This document shows, piece after piece, positions 1-8,386 of a DNA stretch of 64,000 nucleotides; the stretch's first letter is position 1; every line of letters starts with the position of its first letter. The stretch spans positions 124,001 through 188,000 of the forward strand of contig NZ_JAVHNP010000005.1 of the NCBI RefSeq assembly GCF_031769195.1. Reading direction: 5' to 3'. Source of the stretch: Vreelandella sp031769195. GTDB lineage: Bacteria > Pseudomonadota > Gammaproteobacteria > Pseudomonadales > Halomonadaceae. The notes beneath the pieces were generated by a model. The model saw only the letters and a list, made by a program, of their open reading frames with translations. It was not told the DNA's origin and did not search any database. The position numbers and the translations under genes were made by a program.

Positions 1-290
1 TTTTCATCGACTTTAATAACCACAGACAGCAAACGACGTTTTTCGCCACGGTTAATAGCGACCACTTCACCACCGGCGGGCGCGGTAAAACGCACGCCAT
101 CAATTTTCTTGTCGGTGAAGAGCAGCTGGCCTAGTTTGACCTTGTCCCCTTCCTGAACTTCCATCGTTGGCTTCATGCCAACGTAGTCAGTGCCCAGGAT
201 TGCCACGTGACGCACAGGCTGCGCATCTTCAATACGCTGCTCGGGCGCTCCCGTGATGGGGAGATCCAGGCCTTTTTTGACTTCGATCAT
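1..290 (-). CDS. nqrA: Na+-translocating NADH:quinone reductase subunit A (partial, N-terminus only)
   Basis: This is the first gene of an nqr operon that runs off the left edge of the window. The visible 96 or so residues start MIEVKKGLDLPITGAP and continue with the NqrA pattern (PVRHVAILGTDYVGMKP, then GDKVKLGQLLFTDKK and APAGGEVVAINRGEKRRL). NqrA is a cytoplasmic-face subunit of the membrane complex that oxidises NADH, reduces ubiquinone and exports Na+. A sodium pump of this kind fits a halophile or marine bacterium. The ATG is at 288-290, with only a weak GGCGAG upstream. A promoter candidate and a repeated motif lie at 342-460. The 3' part is not visible. Confidence 0.93.
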   Translation of the reverse strand, partial: MIEVKKGLDLPITGAPEQRIEDAQPVRHVAILGTDYVGMKPTMEVQEGDKVKLGQLLFTDKKIDGVRFTAPAGGEVVAINRGEKRRLLSVVIKVDE

Positions 291-341
291 AGTCTCGCCC
301 AGTTGATGGATCGGATATACGAAGGTAAGGGGTTCGAATGC

Positions 342-378
342 TTATTTTCTGCTCAGCGAATTATTATTTTCTGCTCAG
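342..378. repeat. 15-bp direct repeat in the nqrA upstream region
   Basis: TTATTTTCTGCTCAG occurs at 342-356 and again, identical, at 364-378. The start-to-start spacing is 22 bp, about two helical turns. On the nqrA strand it reads CTGAGCAGAAAATAA. It lies between the promoter candidate (432-460) and the nqrA start (290). This could be a tandem operator or a repeated element in the leader RNA; the function is unknown. Confidence 0.7.
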
Positions 379-431
379 ATTGTTACCAGTCAGGCCCAAG
401 CAAGCTTGAACCACCCCGAAAAATCCATCGT

Positions 432-460
432 ATTATAAAGACAAGCGCGGCCAATGACCA
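432..460 (-). promoter_or_regulatory. Candidate sigma-70 promoter for nqrA
   Basis: On the minus strand TGGTCA (455-460) is followed after exactly 17 bp by a perfect TATAAT (432-437). Transcription would start near 425, giving a leader of about 135 nt before the nqrA ATG that contains both copies of the 15-bp repeat. This comes from motif matching only. Confidence 0.5.
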
Positions 461-518
461 CATCCCTGACGGCCTCCAAAAGTGCTATATGCTCGTCTAG
501 GCTATTTGTTTCTGGTAC

Positions 519-546
519 AAAAAACGCCACCCGAGGGTGGCGTTGA
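519..546 (-). terminator. Intrinsic terminator of gap
   Basis: Inverted repeat AACGCCACCC (523-532) / GGGTGGCGTT (535-544). On the minus strand the hairpin runs into a T tract (GGCGTTTTTTG). It lies about 65 bp after the gap stop and closes that transcript before nqrA. The interval 291-608 otherwise holds only the nqr promoter region. Confidence 0.85.
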
Positions 547-608
547 TACTTATTTGCGCTATGAAAGCCCTACATTAGCCTCTCACAGGCATATAGGAAT
601 AAGCCGGG

Positions 609-2063
609 TTAGCGGGGTAGCTTCAAAAATTCCACATTAGACATATGTTGCAGAATACGAATTACTTGGCAGCTGTAGCCAAATTCGTTGTCGTACCACA
701 TATAAACCACGGCGTGGTTGCCATTAGCAATCGTTGCTTTCGCATCTACGATGCCCGCATGACGGTTACCGACGAAGTCGGATGAAACGACTTCGGCAGA
801 ATCGACAAAGTCGATCTGTTTTTGATAGGCCGAATTAATCGACATACGGCGCAGGTAGTCATTGAGCGCGGCAGCGTCTGTCCCCTTCTCTAACGTCAGG
901 TTCAAAATCGCCATAGACACGTTCGGTGTCGGTACGCGAATAGCATTACCCGTTAACTTACCTTCCAGCTCAGGCAGTGCCTTAGCAACGGCTTTCGCAG
1001 CACCTGTTTCGGTCAAGACCATGTTCAGCGCCGCGCTACGGCCACGACGATCGCCTTTATGGAAGTTATCAATCAGGTTTTGGTCGTTGGTGTAGGCATG
1101 AACCGTTTCCACGTGACCAGTCACCACACCGTACTCGTCGTTGAGCACTTTCAGAACCGGCACGATAGCATTGGTGGTGCATGAAGCCGCAGACACGATG
1201 CGGTCGTCATCACCAATCGTTTCATGATTAATGCCGAAAACGATATTTTTGATGTCACCTTTACCCGGTGCGGTAAGCAGCGCTTTTGCCACCCCTTTAC
1301 ACTCAAGGTGCTGACTAAGGCCCGCCTCGTCACGCCAGATACCCGTGTTGTCGACGACGACCGCGTTATGAATATCGTAGACGGTGTAATCAATCTCGCT
1401 GGGCGAGTCAGCGTAAATCACCTGCACTACGTTGCCGTTAATGGTCAGCGTGCGGGCTTCCGCATCCACAGTGATGGTGCCGTCAAACGGACCATGCACA
1501 GAATCACGGCGTAATAGGCTGGCGCGTTTTTCCAGATCTTTTGCCACATCACCACGCCCACGCACGACAATCGCACGCAGTCGCAGCAAGTTACCGCCAC
1601 CGGCCTTCTCGATCATGACGCGAGCGAGCAGGCGGCCAATGCGACCAAAACCGTAGAGCACGACATCCTGTGGCTCGCCTTTGCTGCCTCCGGGCTGAAA
1701 ACCATCAATGATGTCGCTTAATTCACGACGCAAAAAGGCATCTAAGTCACCGCCGCCCTGGCGCTTAAAGCTAACGGCAAGCTTGCCCACGTCAACGTGC
1801 GCCGGCCCCAGATTCATCTCACTCATCGCCTTAACGATGGGGTAAGTATCCTCAACAGACAGCTCCGTGCCTTCAATTTTACGCACGAAGCGGTGATCTT
1901 TAAGAATACGAATGACCGACCGCTTGATCAGAGAACGTCCGAACATAGTGGCAACAACGTTGTTCTGGCGATAAAGCTGACCCACCAGCGGGATCATTTG
2001 CTCAGCCAGAGTTTCATTGTGCTGCCATTCTTGGAAAACGTTTTCGAGAGCTTGCTGACTCAC
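609..2063 (-). CDS. gap: Glyceraldehyde-3-phosphate dehydrogenase, long Pseudomonas-type
   Basis: NAD(P)-dependent oxidation of glyceraldehyde-3-phosphate to 1,3-bisphosphoglycerate in central carbon metabolism. The Rossmann start (DVVLYGFGRIGRLLARV) comes only after about 135 residues of an N-terminal extension (MIPLVGQLYRQNNVV...). This is the long GapDH form of Pseudomonas and relatives, not the 330-residue form. The catalytic cysteine lies in SAASCTTNAIVPVL, and the C-terminus has WYDNEFGYSCQV. The frame is open to an ATG at 2153 and another at 2075. I prefer GTG at 2063 because GAGG sits 6 nt before it and the length (484 aa) fits the family; the start is uncertain. It is divergent from mfd and has its own terminator at 519-546. 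Confidence 0.93.
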   Translation of the reverse strand: MSQQALENVFQEWQHNETLAEQMIPLVGQLYRQNNVVATMFGRSLIKRSVIRILKDHRFVRKIEGTELSVEDTYPIVKAMSEMNLGPAHVDVGKLAVSFKRQGGGDLDAFLRRELSDIIDGFQPGGSKGEPQDVVLYGFGRIGRLLARVMIEKAGGGNLLRLRAIVVRGRGDVAKDLEKRASLLRRDSVHGPFDGTITVDAEARTLTINGNVVQVIYADSPSEIDYTVYDIHNAVVVDNTGIWRDEAGLSQHLECKGVAKALLTAPGKGDIKNIVFGINHETIGDDDRIVSAASCTTNAIVPVLKVLNDEYGVVTGHVETVHAYTNDQNLIDNFHKGDRRGRSAALNMVLTETGAAKAVAKALPELEGKLTGNAIRVPTPNVSMAILNLTLEKGTDAAALNDYLRRMSINSAYQKQIDFVDSAEVVSSDFVGNRHAGIVDAKATIANGNHAVVYMWYDNEFGYSCQVIRILQHMSNVEFLKLPR

Positions 2064-2303
2064 GTGCGGCCTCATTGAGTAATGAACGGGGATATCGAGG
2101 GCATTATCCGGGGCTTGAGTTAGTGCCGCAATGAATGGATAGTCGCACAACATGTAGGGGTATTACAGAAAATGGGCATTGACTACAAACTCTAATAATG
2201 CAGCCCTTCTCTCCAACAAAGCTAGCTTAGCCCGAAAGACTCTGCTCGAAAGGGCTGTTCGTGTATCATCAAGGTTCCGTTTCAGCGCAAAACGATACCT
2301 TTT

Positions 2304-5300
2304 ATGATGCCTTCATTTTCTCTGCTCGAACCGCCTCAGCCGCAAGGGATTCGCGACACGCTCTATTTGCAAGCGCCACCGGGCAGTGCGACGGCCTTAG
2401 CGCTCGCTCAGGTAGCGTCCAACGCGCCGATACTGGTGATCACGCCTAACACTGCCAGCGCCCAGCGTCTGGAGCAGGATTTAGCTTTTTATAGCAGCGT
2501 CCCCGTACTCCCCTTCCCCGATTGGGAAACGCTGCCCTACGATAGTTTTTCGCCTCATCAAGATATTATTTCAGCGCGCCTGAGAACCCTACGACAGCTT
2601 CAGGACGGCGTACGCGGTATTGTCTTAGTGCCGATTAATACGCTGATGCAGCGCTTGCCACCGGTGTCTTATATTGCTGGCCGCGTGATGACACTTAAGG
2701 CAGGCGCAACCCTTGACCGGGAAACGTTCCGCGAGTCCCTCTCGCGGGCCGGTTATCGTGCGGTAGAGACCGTTTACGAACCGGGGGAATACGCCATGCG
2801 GGGCGCGATTATTGACCTCTTTGCCATGGGCATGGATGAGCCAATCCGCATTGATTTGTTTGATGATGAAATCGACACCCTGCGCCACTTTGACCCCGGC
2901 AGCCAGCGCTCTACTGACAAGGTCGACACGATTGAACTGCTGCCTGCCCATGAGTATTCGCTCAGCCGCAGCGCCATTGCCTGCTTTCGTGAGCAGTTTG
3001 AGACTTTATTTGATGTCGACCCGCGCCAATGCCCGCTTTACAACGATGCGTTGAAAGCGATCCCCTCGCCGGGCTTGGAGCAGTATCTACCGCTTTTTTT
3101 CGATGAAACCGCCTCGTTGTTTGAGCACCTGACCGAAGACACGCGTATCGCGCTACTGCCAGGCGTTTTCCAAGCGGCGGAGCAGCATTGGCAGTCGATT
3201 GAATCACGCTATGAGAATTTAGGCGTTGACCCCACGCGTCCGTTGCTGCCGCCCCATCGCGCGTTCTTCCCGGTCAACGAGGTCTTTTCGGCTATCAAGG
3301 CGCGGCCTCGCCTGGAGCTCACCGACGATGATAGCCAACGTCATGCGCTTGCTCCTATGGCGCAAGCACTCCCCTCTTTGGCCATCAATGCCCGTGCCAA
3401 ACAGCCACTGAGCGAGCTAAAGAGTTTTCTCGATAGCCATGCTAAAACACGCGTGCTGTTTGTTGCTGAATCACGCGGGCGTAGAGAAGCGTTAGAAGAG
3501 TTGCTTTCACCGCTAAAGCTCTCGCTACCCCACTGCGATAGCTTCCAGGCATTTTTAGCAGCCAAAGAGCGTATTGCCATCACCGAAAGTCTGGTGGGTA
3601 GCGGCCTATGGCTCACGGAGCCTGATCTCGCAGTTATTAGTGAAACCGAGCTATTTGGTGATGTGGTGCGTCAAAGCCGTCGGCGTGAAAAAGCCACCGA
3701 CGATAACGAGCTAGCCGTACGCCACCTATCTGAGCTTAGAGAGGGCGCACCGGTGGTTCACCAAGCCCACGGCGTTGGCCGCTACCTGGGCCTGGAAACG
3801 CTGGAGGCTGGCGGTCAGGCCAATGAGTTCTTGGCGCTCTCTTACGCTGACGGGGCCAAGCTTTATGTCCCGGTAGATAGCCTGCATTTTATTTCGCGCT
3901 ATAGCGGTGCCGACGACGAGCTTGCCCCACTGCACAAGCTGGGGTCAGACCAGTGGGAGAAAGCCCGCCGTAAAGCGGCTGAGAAAATTCGCGACACCGC
4001 CGCTGAGCTATTGGACATCTACGCCCGCCGGGAAGCGCAAGAAGGCGTGGTGTATGAAACGCCCGGGGAGGAGTATGTCCGCTTTGCATCGAGCTTCCCG
4101 TTTGAGGAAACGCCTGACCAACAGGCTGCCATTGAGGCAGTGATTGGCGACATGGTGTCTCCCCAGCCGATGGATCGCGTGGTGTGCGGCGATGTCGGCT
4201 TTGGTAAGACCGAAGTCGCCATGCGCGCCGCCTTTCTAGCGGTACAATCAGGCAGGCAGGTCGTGGTTCTGGTTCCCACCACCCTACTGGCACGCCAGCA
4301 CTTTGAAAACTTCCGTGACCGCTTTGCTGACACCGCCGTAAATATCGGCCTCATCTCTCGCTTTACCGGTGGCAAAGAGATGACCCAGGCCCTGGAGGGC
4401 ATCAAGAGCGGCCAAACCGATATTGTGATTGGCACGCACAAGCTACTCTCAAAAAGCGTCGAGCTGCCCAAAATGGGGCTACTTATCATCGACGAGGAGC
4501 ACCGCTTTGGCGTGGCTCAAAAAGAGAAGCTGAAAACCCTGCGGGCAGAAATCGACATTCTTACACTCACCGCCACGCCGATTCCGCGGACACTGAACAT
4601 GGCCATGAGCGGTATTCGTGACCTTTCGATTATCGCCACGCCGCCCGCACGGCGCTTATCGGTAAAAACCTTCGTGCAGCAGCGCGATAACAGTGTGATT
4701 AAAGAAGCACTGTTACGGGAAATTTTGCGCGGCGGCCAGGTGTACTTCCTGCACAACGAAGTAAAAACCATTGAGAACGCAGCAGAACAAATTCGTGAGC
4801 TAGTCCCGGAAGCCCGCGTAGCGGTCGCCCATGGCCAGCTACCCGAGCGCAGCCTTGAGCGTGTGATGTCGGACTTCTACCACCGTCGATTTAACGTACT
4901 GGTGTGCTCAACCATCATTGAAACAGGGATTGACGTACCCAGCGCCAATACCATCCTGATCGAACGTGCGGATAAATTTGGCTTGGCGCAACTGCACCAG
5001 CTTCGCGGCCGCGTAGGACGAAGCCACCACCAAGCCTATGCGTACTTATTAACGCCCAGCCCTAAAGCCATGACCCGAGACGCCGTCAAACGGCTTGAGG
5101 CCATTAGTGCATCCGACGACCTTGGCGCAGGCTTTACGCTAGCAAGTCATGATATGGAAATTCGCGGCGCCGGTGAGCTACTTGGCGACGAGCAGAGCGG
5201 TCAAATGGAGACCATTGGCTATAGCCTTTATATGGAAATGCTCGACCGAGCGGTAAAAGCCATCCGGGCAGGTAAAACCCCCAATATCGATGCGCCCTTC

Positions 5301-5756
5301 AATACCGGCGTTGAAATTAGCCTGAATCTGCCAGCATTGATCCCCGATGATTACATTCACGATGTGCAGCAGCGCTTAGTGATGTATAAACGCATCGCCA
5401 ACACACAGTCTGATGCCGAACTGAAAGAACTGCAGGTCGAGCTGATTGACCGCTTTGGCCTGCTGCCGCAGCCGCTGAAGAACCTGATACGCCAAACGAA
5501 GCTACGTCACCGAGCAGAACAGCTTGGCGTTGCCCGAATGGAGGCAGGCGAGCAGCGCGGCCGCGTGATTTTTGATAGCACGACGCAGGTGGACCCGCTA
5601 ACGCTGGTTACCCTGATTCAAAAATCTCCACAGCATTACCGCTTAGACGGTTCCGACACCTTACGATTTGAATTTCCAATGGAATCAGTCGAGCAGCGTT
5701 TTGAAAAGATTGAAGCGCTGTTAACGACCCTTAATCAAAAAGTAGCGGCGGCGTGA
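2304..5756 (+). CDS. mfd: Transcription-repair coupling factor Mfd
   Basis: DNA translocase that removes RNA polymerase stalled at DNA lesions and recruits UvrA. At 1150 aa it has the normal length. Visible are the UvrB-homology N-terminal region (DWETLPYDSFSPHQDIISARL), the CarD-type RNA polymerase-interacting domain (GAPVVHQAHGVGRYLGLE, about residue 490), and a RecG-like helicase core with Walker A (CGDVGFGKTEVAMRAAF), DEEH box (LLIIDEEHRFGV), TATPIPRTL, and motif VI (QLRGRVGRSHHQAYAYLL). A C-terminal TRCF domain follows. It is divergent from gap across about 240 bp; the mfd-gap-nqrA order is also known from Pseudomonas. Start MMPSFSLLEPP is chosen by family similarity; there is no strong Shine-Dalgarno. 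Confidence 0.97.
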   Translation: MMPSFSLLEPPQPQGIRDTLYLQAPPGSATALALAQVASNAPILVITPNTASAQRLEQDLAFYSSVPVLPFPDWETLPYDSFSPHQDIISARLRTLRQLQDGVRGIVLVPINTLMQRLPPVSYIAGRVMTLKAGATLDRETFRESLSRAGYRAVETVYEPGEYAMRGAIIDLFAMGMDEPIRIDLFDDEIDTLRHFDPGSQRSTDKVDTIELLPAHEYSLSRSAIACFREQFETLFDVDPRQCPLYNDALKAIPSPGLEQYLPLFFDETASLFEHLTEDTRIALLPGVFQAAEQHWQSIESRYENLGVDPTRPLLPPHRAFFPVNEVFSAIKARPRLELTDDDSQRHALAPMAQALPSLAINARAKQPLSELKSFLDSHAKTRVLFVAESRGRREALEELLSPLKLSLPHCDSFQAFLAAKERIAITESLVGSGLWLTEPDLAVISETELFGDVVRQSRRREKATDDNELAVRHLSELREGAPVVHQAHGVGRYLGLETLEAGGQANEFLALSYADGAKLYVPVDSLHFISRYSGADDELAPLHKLGSDQWEKARRKAAEKIRDTAAELLDIYARREAQEGVVYETPGEEYVRFASSFPFEETPDQQAAIEAVIGDMVSPQPMDRVVCGDVGFGKTEVAMRAAFLAVQSGRQVVVLVPTTLLARQHFENFRDRFADTAVNIGLISRFTGGKEMTQALEGIKSGQTDIVIGTHKLLSKSVELPKMGLLIIDEEHRFGVAQKEKLKTLRAEIDILTLTATPIPRTLNMAMSGIRDLSIIATPPARRLSVKTFVQQRDNSVIKEALLREILRGGQVYFLHNEVKTIENAAEQIRELVPEARVAVAHGQLPERSLERVMSDFYHRRFNVLVCSTIIETGIDVPSANTILIERADKFGLAQLHQLRGRVGRSHHQAYAYLLTPSPKAMTRDAVKRLEAISASDDLGAGFTLASHDMEIRGAGELLGDEQSGQMETIGYSLYMEMLDRAVKAIRAGKTPNIDAPFNTGVEISLNLPALIPDDYIHDVQQRLVMYKRIANTQSDAELKELQVELIDRFGLLPQPLKNLIRQTKLRHRAEQLGVARMEAGEQRGRVIFDSTTQVDPLTLVTLIQKSPQHYRLDGSDTLRFEFPMESVEQRFEKIEALLTTLNQKVAAA

Positions 5757-5792
5757 ACCTTGGGGCAAACTTGTTATTAAGCAGCACACACC

Positions 5793-5825
5793 GGTAACGC
5801 ATCGCTGCCCGTGACCATGCTTACC
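5793..5825 (+). repeat. Imperfect inverted repeat downstream of mfd
   Basis: GGTAAcGCAT (5793-5802) pairs with ATGCTTACC (5817-5825), leaving one bulged base and a 14-nt loop. No T tract follows, so it may be a weak or Rho-assisted end of mfd, or an operator for the L,D-transpeptidase gene that starts at 5855. Confidence 0.3.
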
Positions 5826-5854
5826 AGCAGTGCATACATTGATTAGGATCGACC

Positions 5855-6994
5855 ATGAACATTCGCAAGAACATCACCCTTTGGGGACCTACCAGCCTGG
5901 CAGTTCTGCTGGCAGCAAGCCTTGTGGGCCCAGTCTATGCACAGCCTGCCACCGACGCCGAGCAGGCCGAAACCGCCGTGACCTTAACGGATGACGCCAC
6001 GGCCAGTGCCGAACAGGTTGCCGACGTGCGTGAACTGCCACGCGGCCACTTTCGCCTACCCGAACAGGGAGACATCATTGGTGAGTACTACACCGTCACC
6101 GTAGATAACCCTGAAGAAACGCTGATCGACATCGCTCGTCGCCATAATATTGGCTACGAAGAGATTCGCATGGCCAACCCGGACGTCAGCTTATGGGTAC
6201 CGGGCGAAGGCACGGAGATCGTGATTCCTGCCCGTTATATTTTGCCGCCTGCCCCCCGTGAAGGCGTTGTCGTCAACCTTTCCGAGCTGCGCCTCTACTA
6301 CTACCCTGCCGACAACCCGGGCATTGTTGAAACCTACCCCGTCAGCGTTGGCCGTGAAGAGTTTGCCACCCCAGTAGGCATTACCCGCACGACGGTAAAA
6401 GTGAAAGACCCTGCTTGGGCACCACCGGCCTCCATGCGTCGCGAAGCGGCAGCACGTGGCGAGCCTGCGCCGTCCATCGTGCCTGCCGGCCCAGACAACC
6501 CCCTTGGCCGCCACGCTATTCTGCTCGCCATGCCTAGCTATCTTATTCATGGCACCAATAAGCCTGATGGCGTAGGCATGCGTGTTAGCCGTGGCTGTAT
6601 TCGCATGTACCCTGAAGATATTGAATCACTGTACGAGCGCCTGCCTAGTGGCACACAGGTCAATCTGATGGATGCCCCCTTCAAAGCAGGCTGGGCTGCA
6701 GACGGTACGCTGTTTGTACAGTCTTACCCGCAGCTAGAAGAGAATGTCGGTGACTTCGAACCGTTATTGAATGCAATTGAGCGGGTGAACGAGCTGGCGG
6801 AAGATCAAGCTGAGGTTGACTACGAGCAAGTGAAGCGCGCTGTTGAAGCGCCAGACGGTCGTTTTGTAGCGCTGTACGGCCCTCAGGCTCCAGCACCCGA
6901 ACCTACGCCTGAACCGCAACCCACACAGCAGCTCGAAGGCATCCTTGAAGGCGTTGAGCTTTCCACCGCCGTGAATGTCGAGGGCGATGCATAG
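5855..6994 (+). CDS. L,D-transpeptidase with LysM-like domain (ErfK/YbiS type)
   Basis: Exported enzyme expected to link peptidoglycan to the outer-membrane lipoprotein or to form 3-3 cross-links. The 379-aa protein has a signal peptide (about residues 1-30, ending VYAQP), a LysM-like segment (GEYYTVTVDNPEETLIDIARRHNIGYEEIRMANP), then a YkuD catalytic domain with histidine in IHGTNKP and catalytic cysteine in SRGCIRMYPEDIE. The SRGCIRxYP pattern is that of the ErfK/YbiS/YcfS group, which anchors Braun lipoprotein. A Pro/Glu-rich tail (PEPTPEPQPTQQ) follows. Its 3' end faces the gene of an Lpp-like lipoprotein with C-terminal lysine, which fits the substrate. Confidence 0.9.
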   Translation: MNIRKNITLWGPTSLAVLLAASLVGPVYAQPATDAEQAETAVTLTDDATASAEQVADVRELPRGHFRLPEQGDIIGEYYTVTVDNPEETLIDIARRHNIGYEEIRMANPDVSLWVPGEGTEIVIPARYILPPAPREGVVVNLSELRLYYYPADNPGIVETYPVSVGREEFATPVGITRTTVKVKDPAWAPPASMRREAAARGEPAPSIVPAGPDNPLGRHAILLAMPSYLIHGTNKPDGVGMRVSRGCIRMYPEDIESLYERLPSGTQVNLMDAPFKAGWAADGTLFVQSYPQLEENVGDFEPLLNAIERVNELAEDQAEVDYEQVKRAVEAPDGRFVALYGPQAPAPEPTPEPQPTQQLEGILEGVELSTAVNVEGDA

Positions 6995-7030
6995 ACATTA
7001 GATGCATCGTTATTAAAAGCATCAGGCAAT

Positions 7031-7057
7031 AAAAAACCCCGCCAAGGCGGGGTTTTT
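7031..7057. terminator. Bidirectional terminator between L,D-transpeptidase and lpp-like gene
   Basis: AAAAAACCCCGCC (7031-7043) / GGCGGGGTTTTT (7046-7057). A GC stem flanked by A and T tracts works in both directions between the convergent genes. Confidence 0.9.
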
Positions 7058-7109
7058 CACATCTACAGCAACCACCGAGAACTTAACGATCTCGGTGGCC
7101 CAAGCAGAA

Positions 7110-7373
7110 TTACTTCTGCATGGAACGCTGGAACATGCGGTTCATTTCTTCACGGTTCTGCTCAGACATCTGCAGAGCAGCTTGCGCGTCGCGCTGAGCT
7201 TGGTTTGCAGTGTTCAGAGCTTGTGAAGCCATGCTGCGTGCTTCTGCGGCGTCAGCCTGTGCAGATTCAGCAGTCATGCGAACTTCTTCCAGAGCGCTGG
7301 TAGAAGCACAGCCAGCCAGGATTGCCAGAGAAGCGGCAGCAGCAGTCATCTTCAGAGCAGTCTTAAGAGTCAT
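7110..7373 (-). CDS. Lpp/OprI-type major outer-membrane lipoprotein
   Basis: An 87-aa lipoprotein. The signal peptide ends in the lipobox LAILAGC, so Cys22 should be the lipidated N-terminus. The mature part is an Ala/Gln-rich coiled coil with heptad spacing (QADAAEARSMASQALNTANQ...), and the last residue is lysine (RSMQK). In Braun lipoprotein the C-terminal lysine is joined to meso-diaminopimelate of peptidoglycan by L,D-transpeptidases, and such genes lie on both sides here. The Shine-Dalgarno AAGGAG is 7 nt before the ATG. High expression is likely for this family but cannot be judged from sequence. A related lipoprotein of unknown role cannot be excluded. Confidence 0.85.
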   Translation of the reverse strand: MTLKTALKMTAAAASLAILAGCASTSALEEVRMTAESAQADAAEARSMASQALNTANQAQRDAQAALQMSEQNREEMNRMFQRSMQK

Positions 7374-7487
7374 AATGTTCTCCTTGAGTCTTCCTTGGGT
7401 ACTACGTTAAGGGTATGACAAAAAATAAGGCTAAAGCGTTAGCTTAAATTTGTCTACCTGCGATGCAGGTTCTTTACAGCGACTTGT

Positions 7488-7512
7488 ACCAGGGTTACGC
7501 ACCAGGGTACGC
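7488..7512. repeat. Tandem 12-13 bp repeat upstream of the lipoprotein gene
   Basis: ACCAGGGTTACGC (7488-7500) is followed directly by ACCAGGGTACGC (7501-7512), differing by one T. The pair is bracketed by ACTTG (7483-7487) and CAAGT (7512-7516), so it could also fold. It lies about 115 bp upstream of the lipoprotein start, in a 224-bp gene-free stretch where I see no convincing -10/-35. Confidence 0.5.
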
Positions 7513-7597
7513 AAGTCAAACGCTGTTTTATAATAGACCACAGCGCTTGTCTATAGCCACATGCTCAAAACCTAGAACTTCCTTCAGCCACACAAGC

Positions 7598-8230
7598 CTA
7601 GCGGATCACCACGCGAGTGCCAACATCTACTAACTCGGCCACGCGTTCAATTTCTTCATTGGTGACTGCCACGCACCCTTGGGTCCAGTGGTAGCTACCG
7701 TGAATATCGGGATCACCGCCGCCGATCCCATGGAGCCCTATGGCTCCACCCAGCGCAGTATTTTGCGGTGGCGAACCGTAACGACGATAGTGATCAAAGT
7801 AAGCCTCATAATCCGCTTGGGAATAGATGCCTGCTTCGAGCGCCATGCGCGCGTGAGGTGGCGTAGGATAATCGATACCAATGAAGATATGCCACTGGCT
7901 TTCGTAATTAAATCGATTAATCCTAAATTCACCCAGTGGCGTGACGTTGTCACCACGCACTCGCTGGGTCTTGGCACCACCCCGCCCCAATGAAATCGGC
8001 GCAAACCTTTCTAATAATGCATTGCCACGAAATACGCTTAACGTGGCCTCTTTATCGTCAATCAGCACCCACAGCTCGTTACTGTGACGCGGCACATGAG
8101 CCCGTGAAAGCAGCGTGGCAACTAAATCGGGCGGTGCATAATTCTCAGCCATGCTGGTGGTCGCAGCGCTGGCCACAGCAGGCCAACCCAGCGCCATCGC
8201 TAAAAATCGGCGGCGGTTCACAGGCATCAT
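7598..8230 (-). CDS. L,D-transpeptidase (YkuD fold, YafK-like) with Tat-like signal
   Basis: A protein of about 210 aa. The N-terminus MMPVNRRRFLAMALGWPAVASA has twin arginines before a hydrophobic stretch, suggesting export, possibly by Tat. The YkuD domain carries the metal/catalytic-type histidine in GLHGIGGG and the cysteine in HWTQGCVAVTNEEIERV, close to the TxGCIAV form of YafK-like enzymes, some of which act as hydrolases that release lipoprotein from peptidoglycan. Whether it joins or cuts bonds cannot be read from the sequence. ATG 8230 is preferred (GAGAG upstream); a TTG at 8242 is also in frame. Confidence 0.85.
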   Translation of the reverse strand: MMPVNRRRFLAMALGWPAVASAATTSMAENYAPPDLVATLLSRAHVPRHSNELWVLIDDKEATLSVFRGNALLERFAPISLGRGGAKTQRVRGDNVTPLGEFRINRFNYESQWHIFIGIDYPTPPHARMALEAGIYSQADYEAYFDHYRRYGSPPQNTALGGAIGLHGIGGGDPDIHGSYHWTQGCVAVTNEEIERVAELVDVGTRVVIR

Positions 8231-8386
8231 TATTGCTCTCAAAAAACGGCACAGCGCGGCTGACCGACAATACGTGAATGACGGCTGTTATACCCTATTC
8301 ACCCGGTCATTGTCAGCGTCTGTGCTTACCATTTTGCGTTAAACATCGCCGATATCCGTTAACGCACGATGCACTCAACGAGCCGC

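Noticed and set aside
328..345. GGTTCGAATGC, like the T-arm of a tRNA
   Set aside because: No anticodon arm, D-arm or acceptor stem can be built around it.
207..500. Plus-strand reading frame of 97 codons across the nqrA start and leader
   Set aside because: It overlaps nqrA and its promoter, has no ribosome-binding site and no recognisable pattern.
3889..4489. Long minus-strand frames inside mfd
   Set aside because: Antisense shadows of a well-conserved gene; no family pattern and no Shine-Dalgarno.
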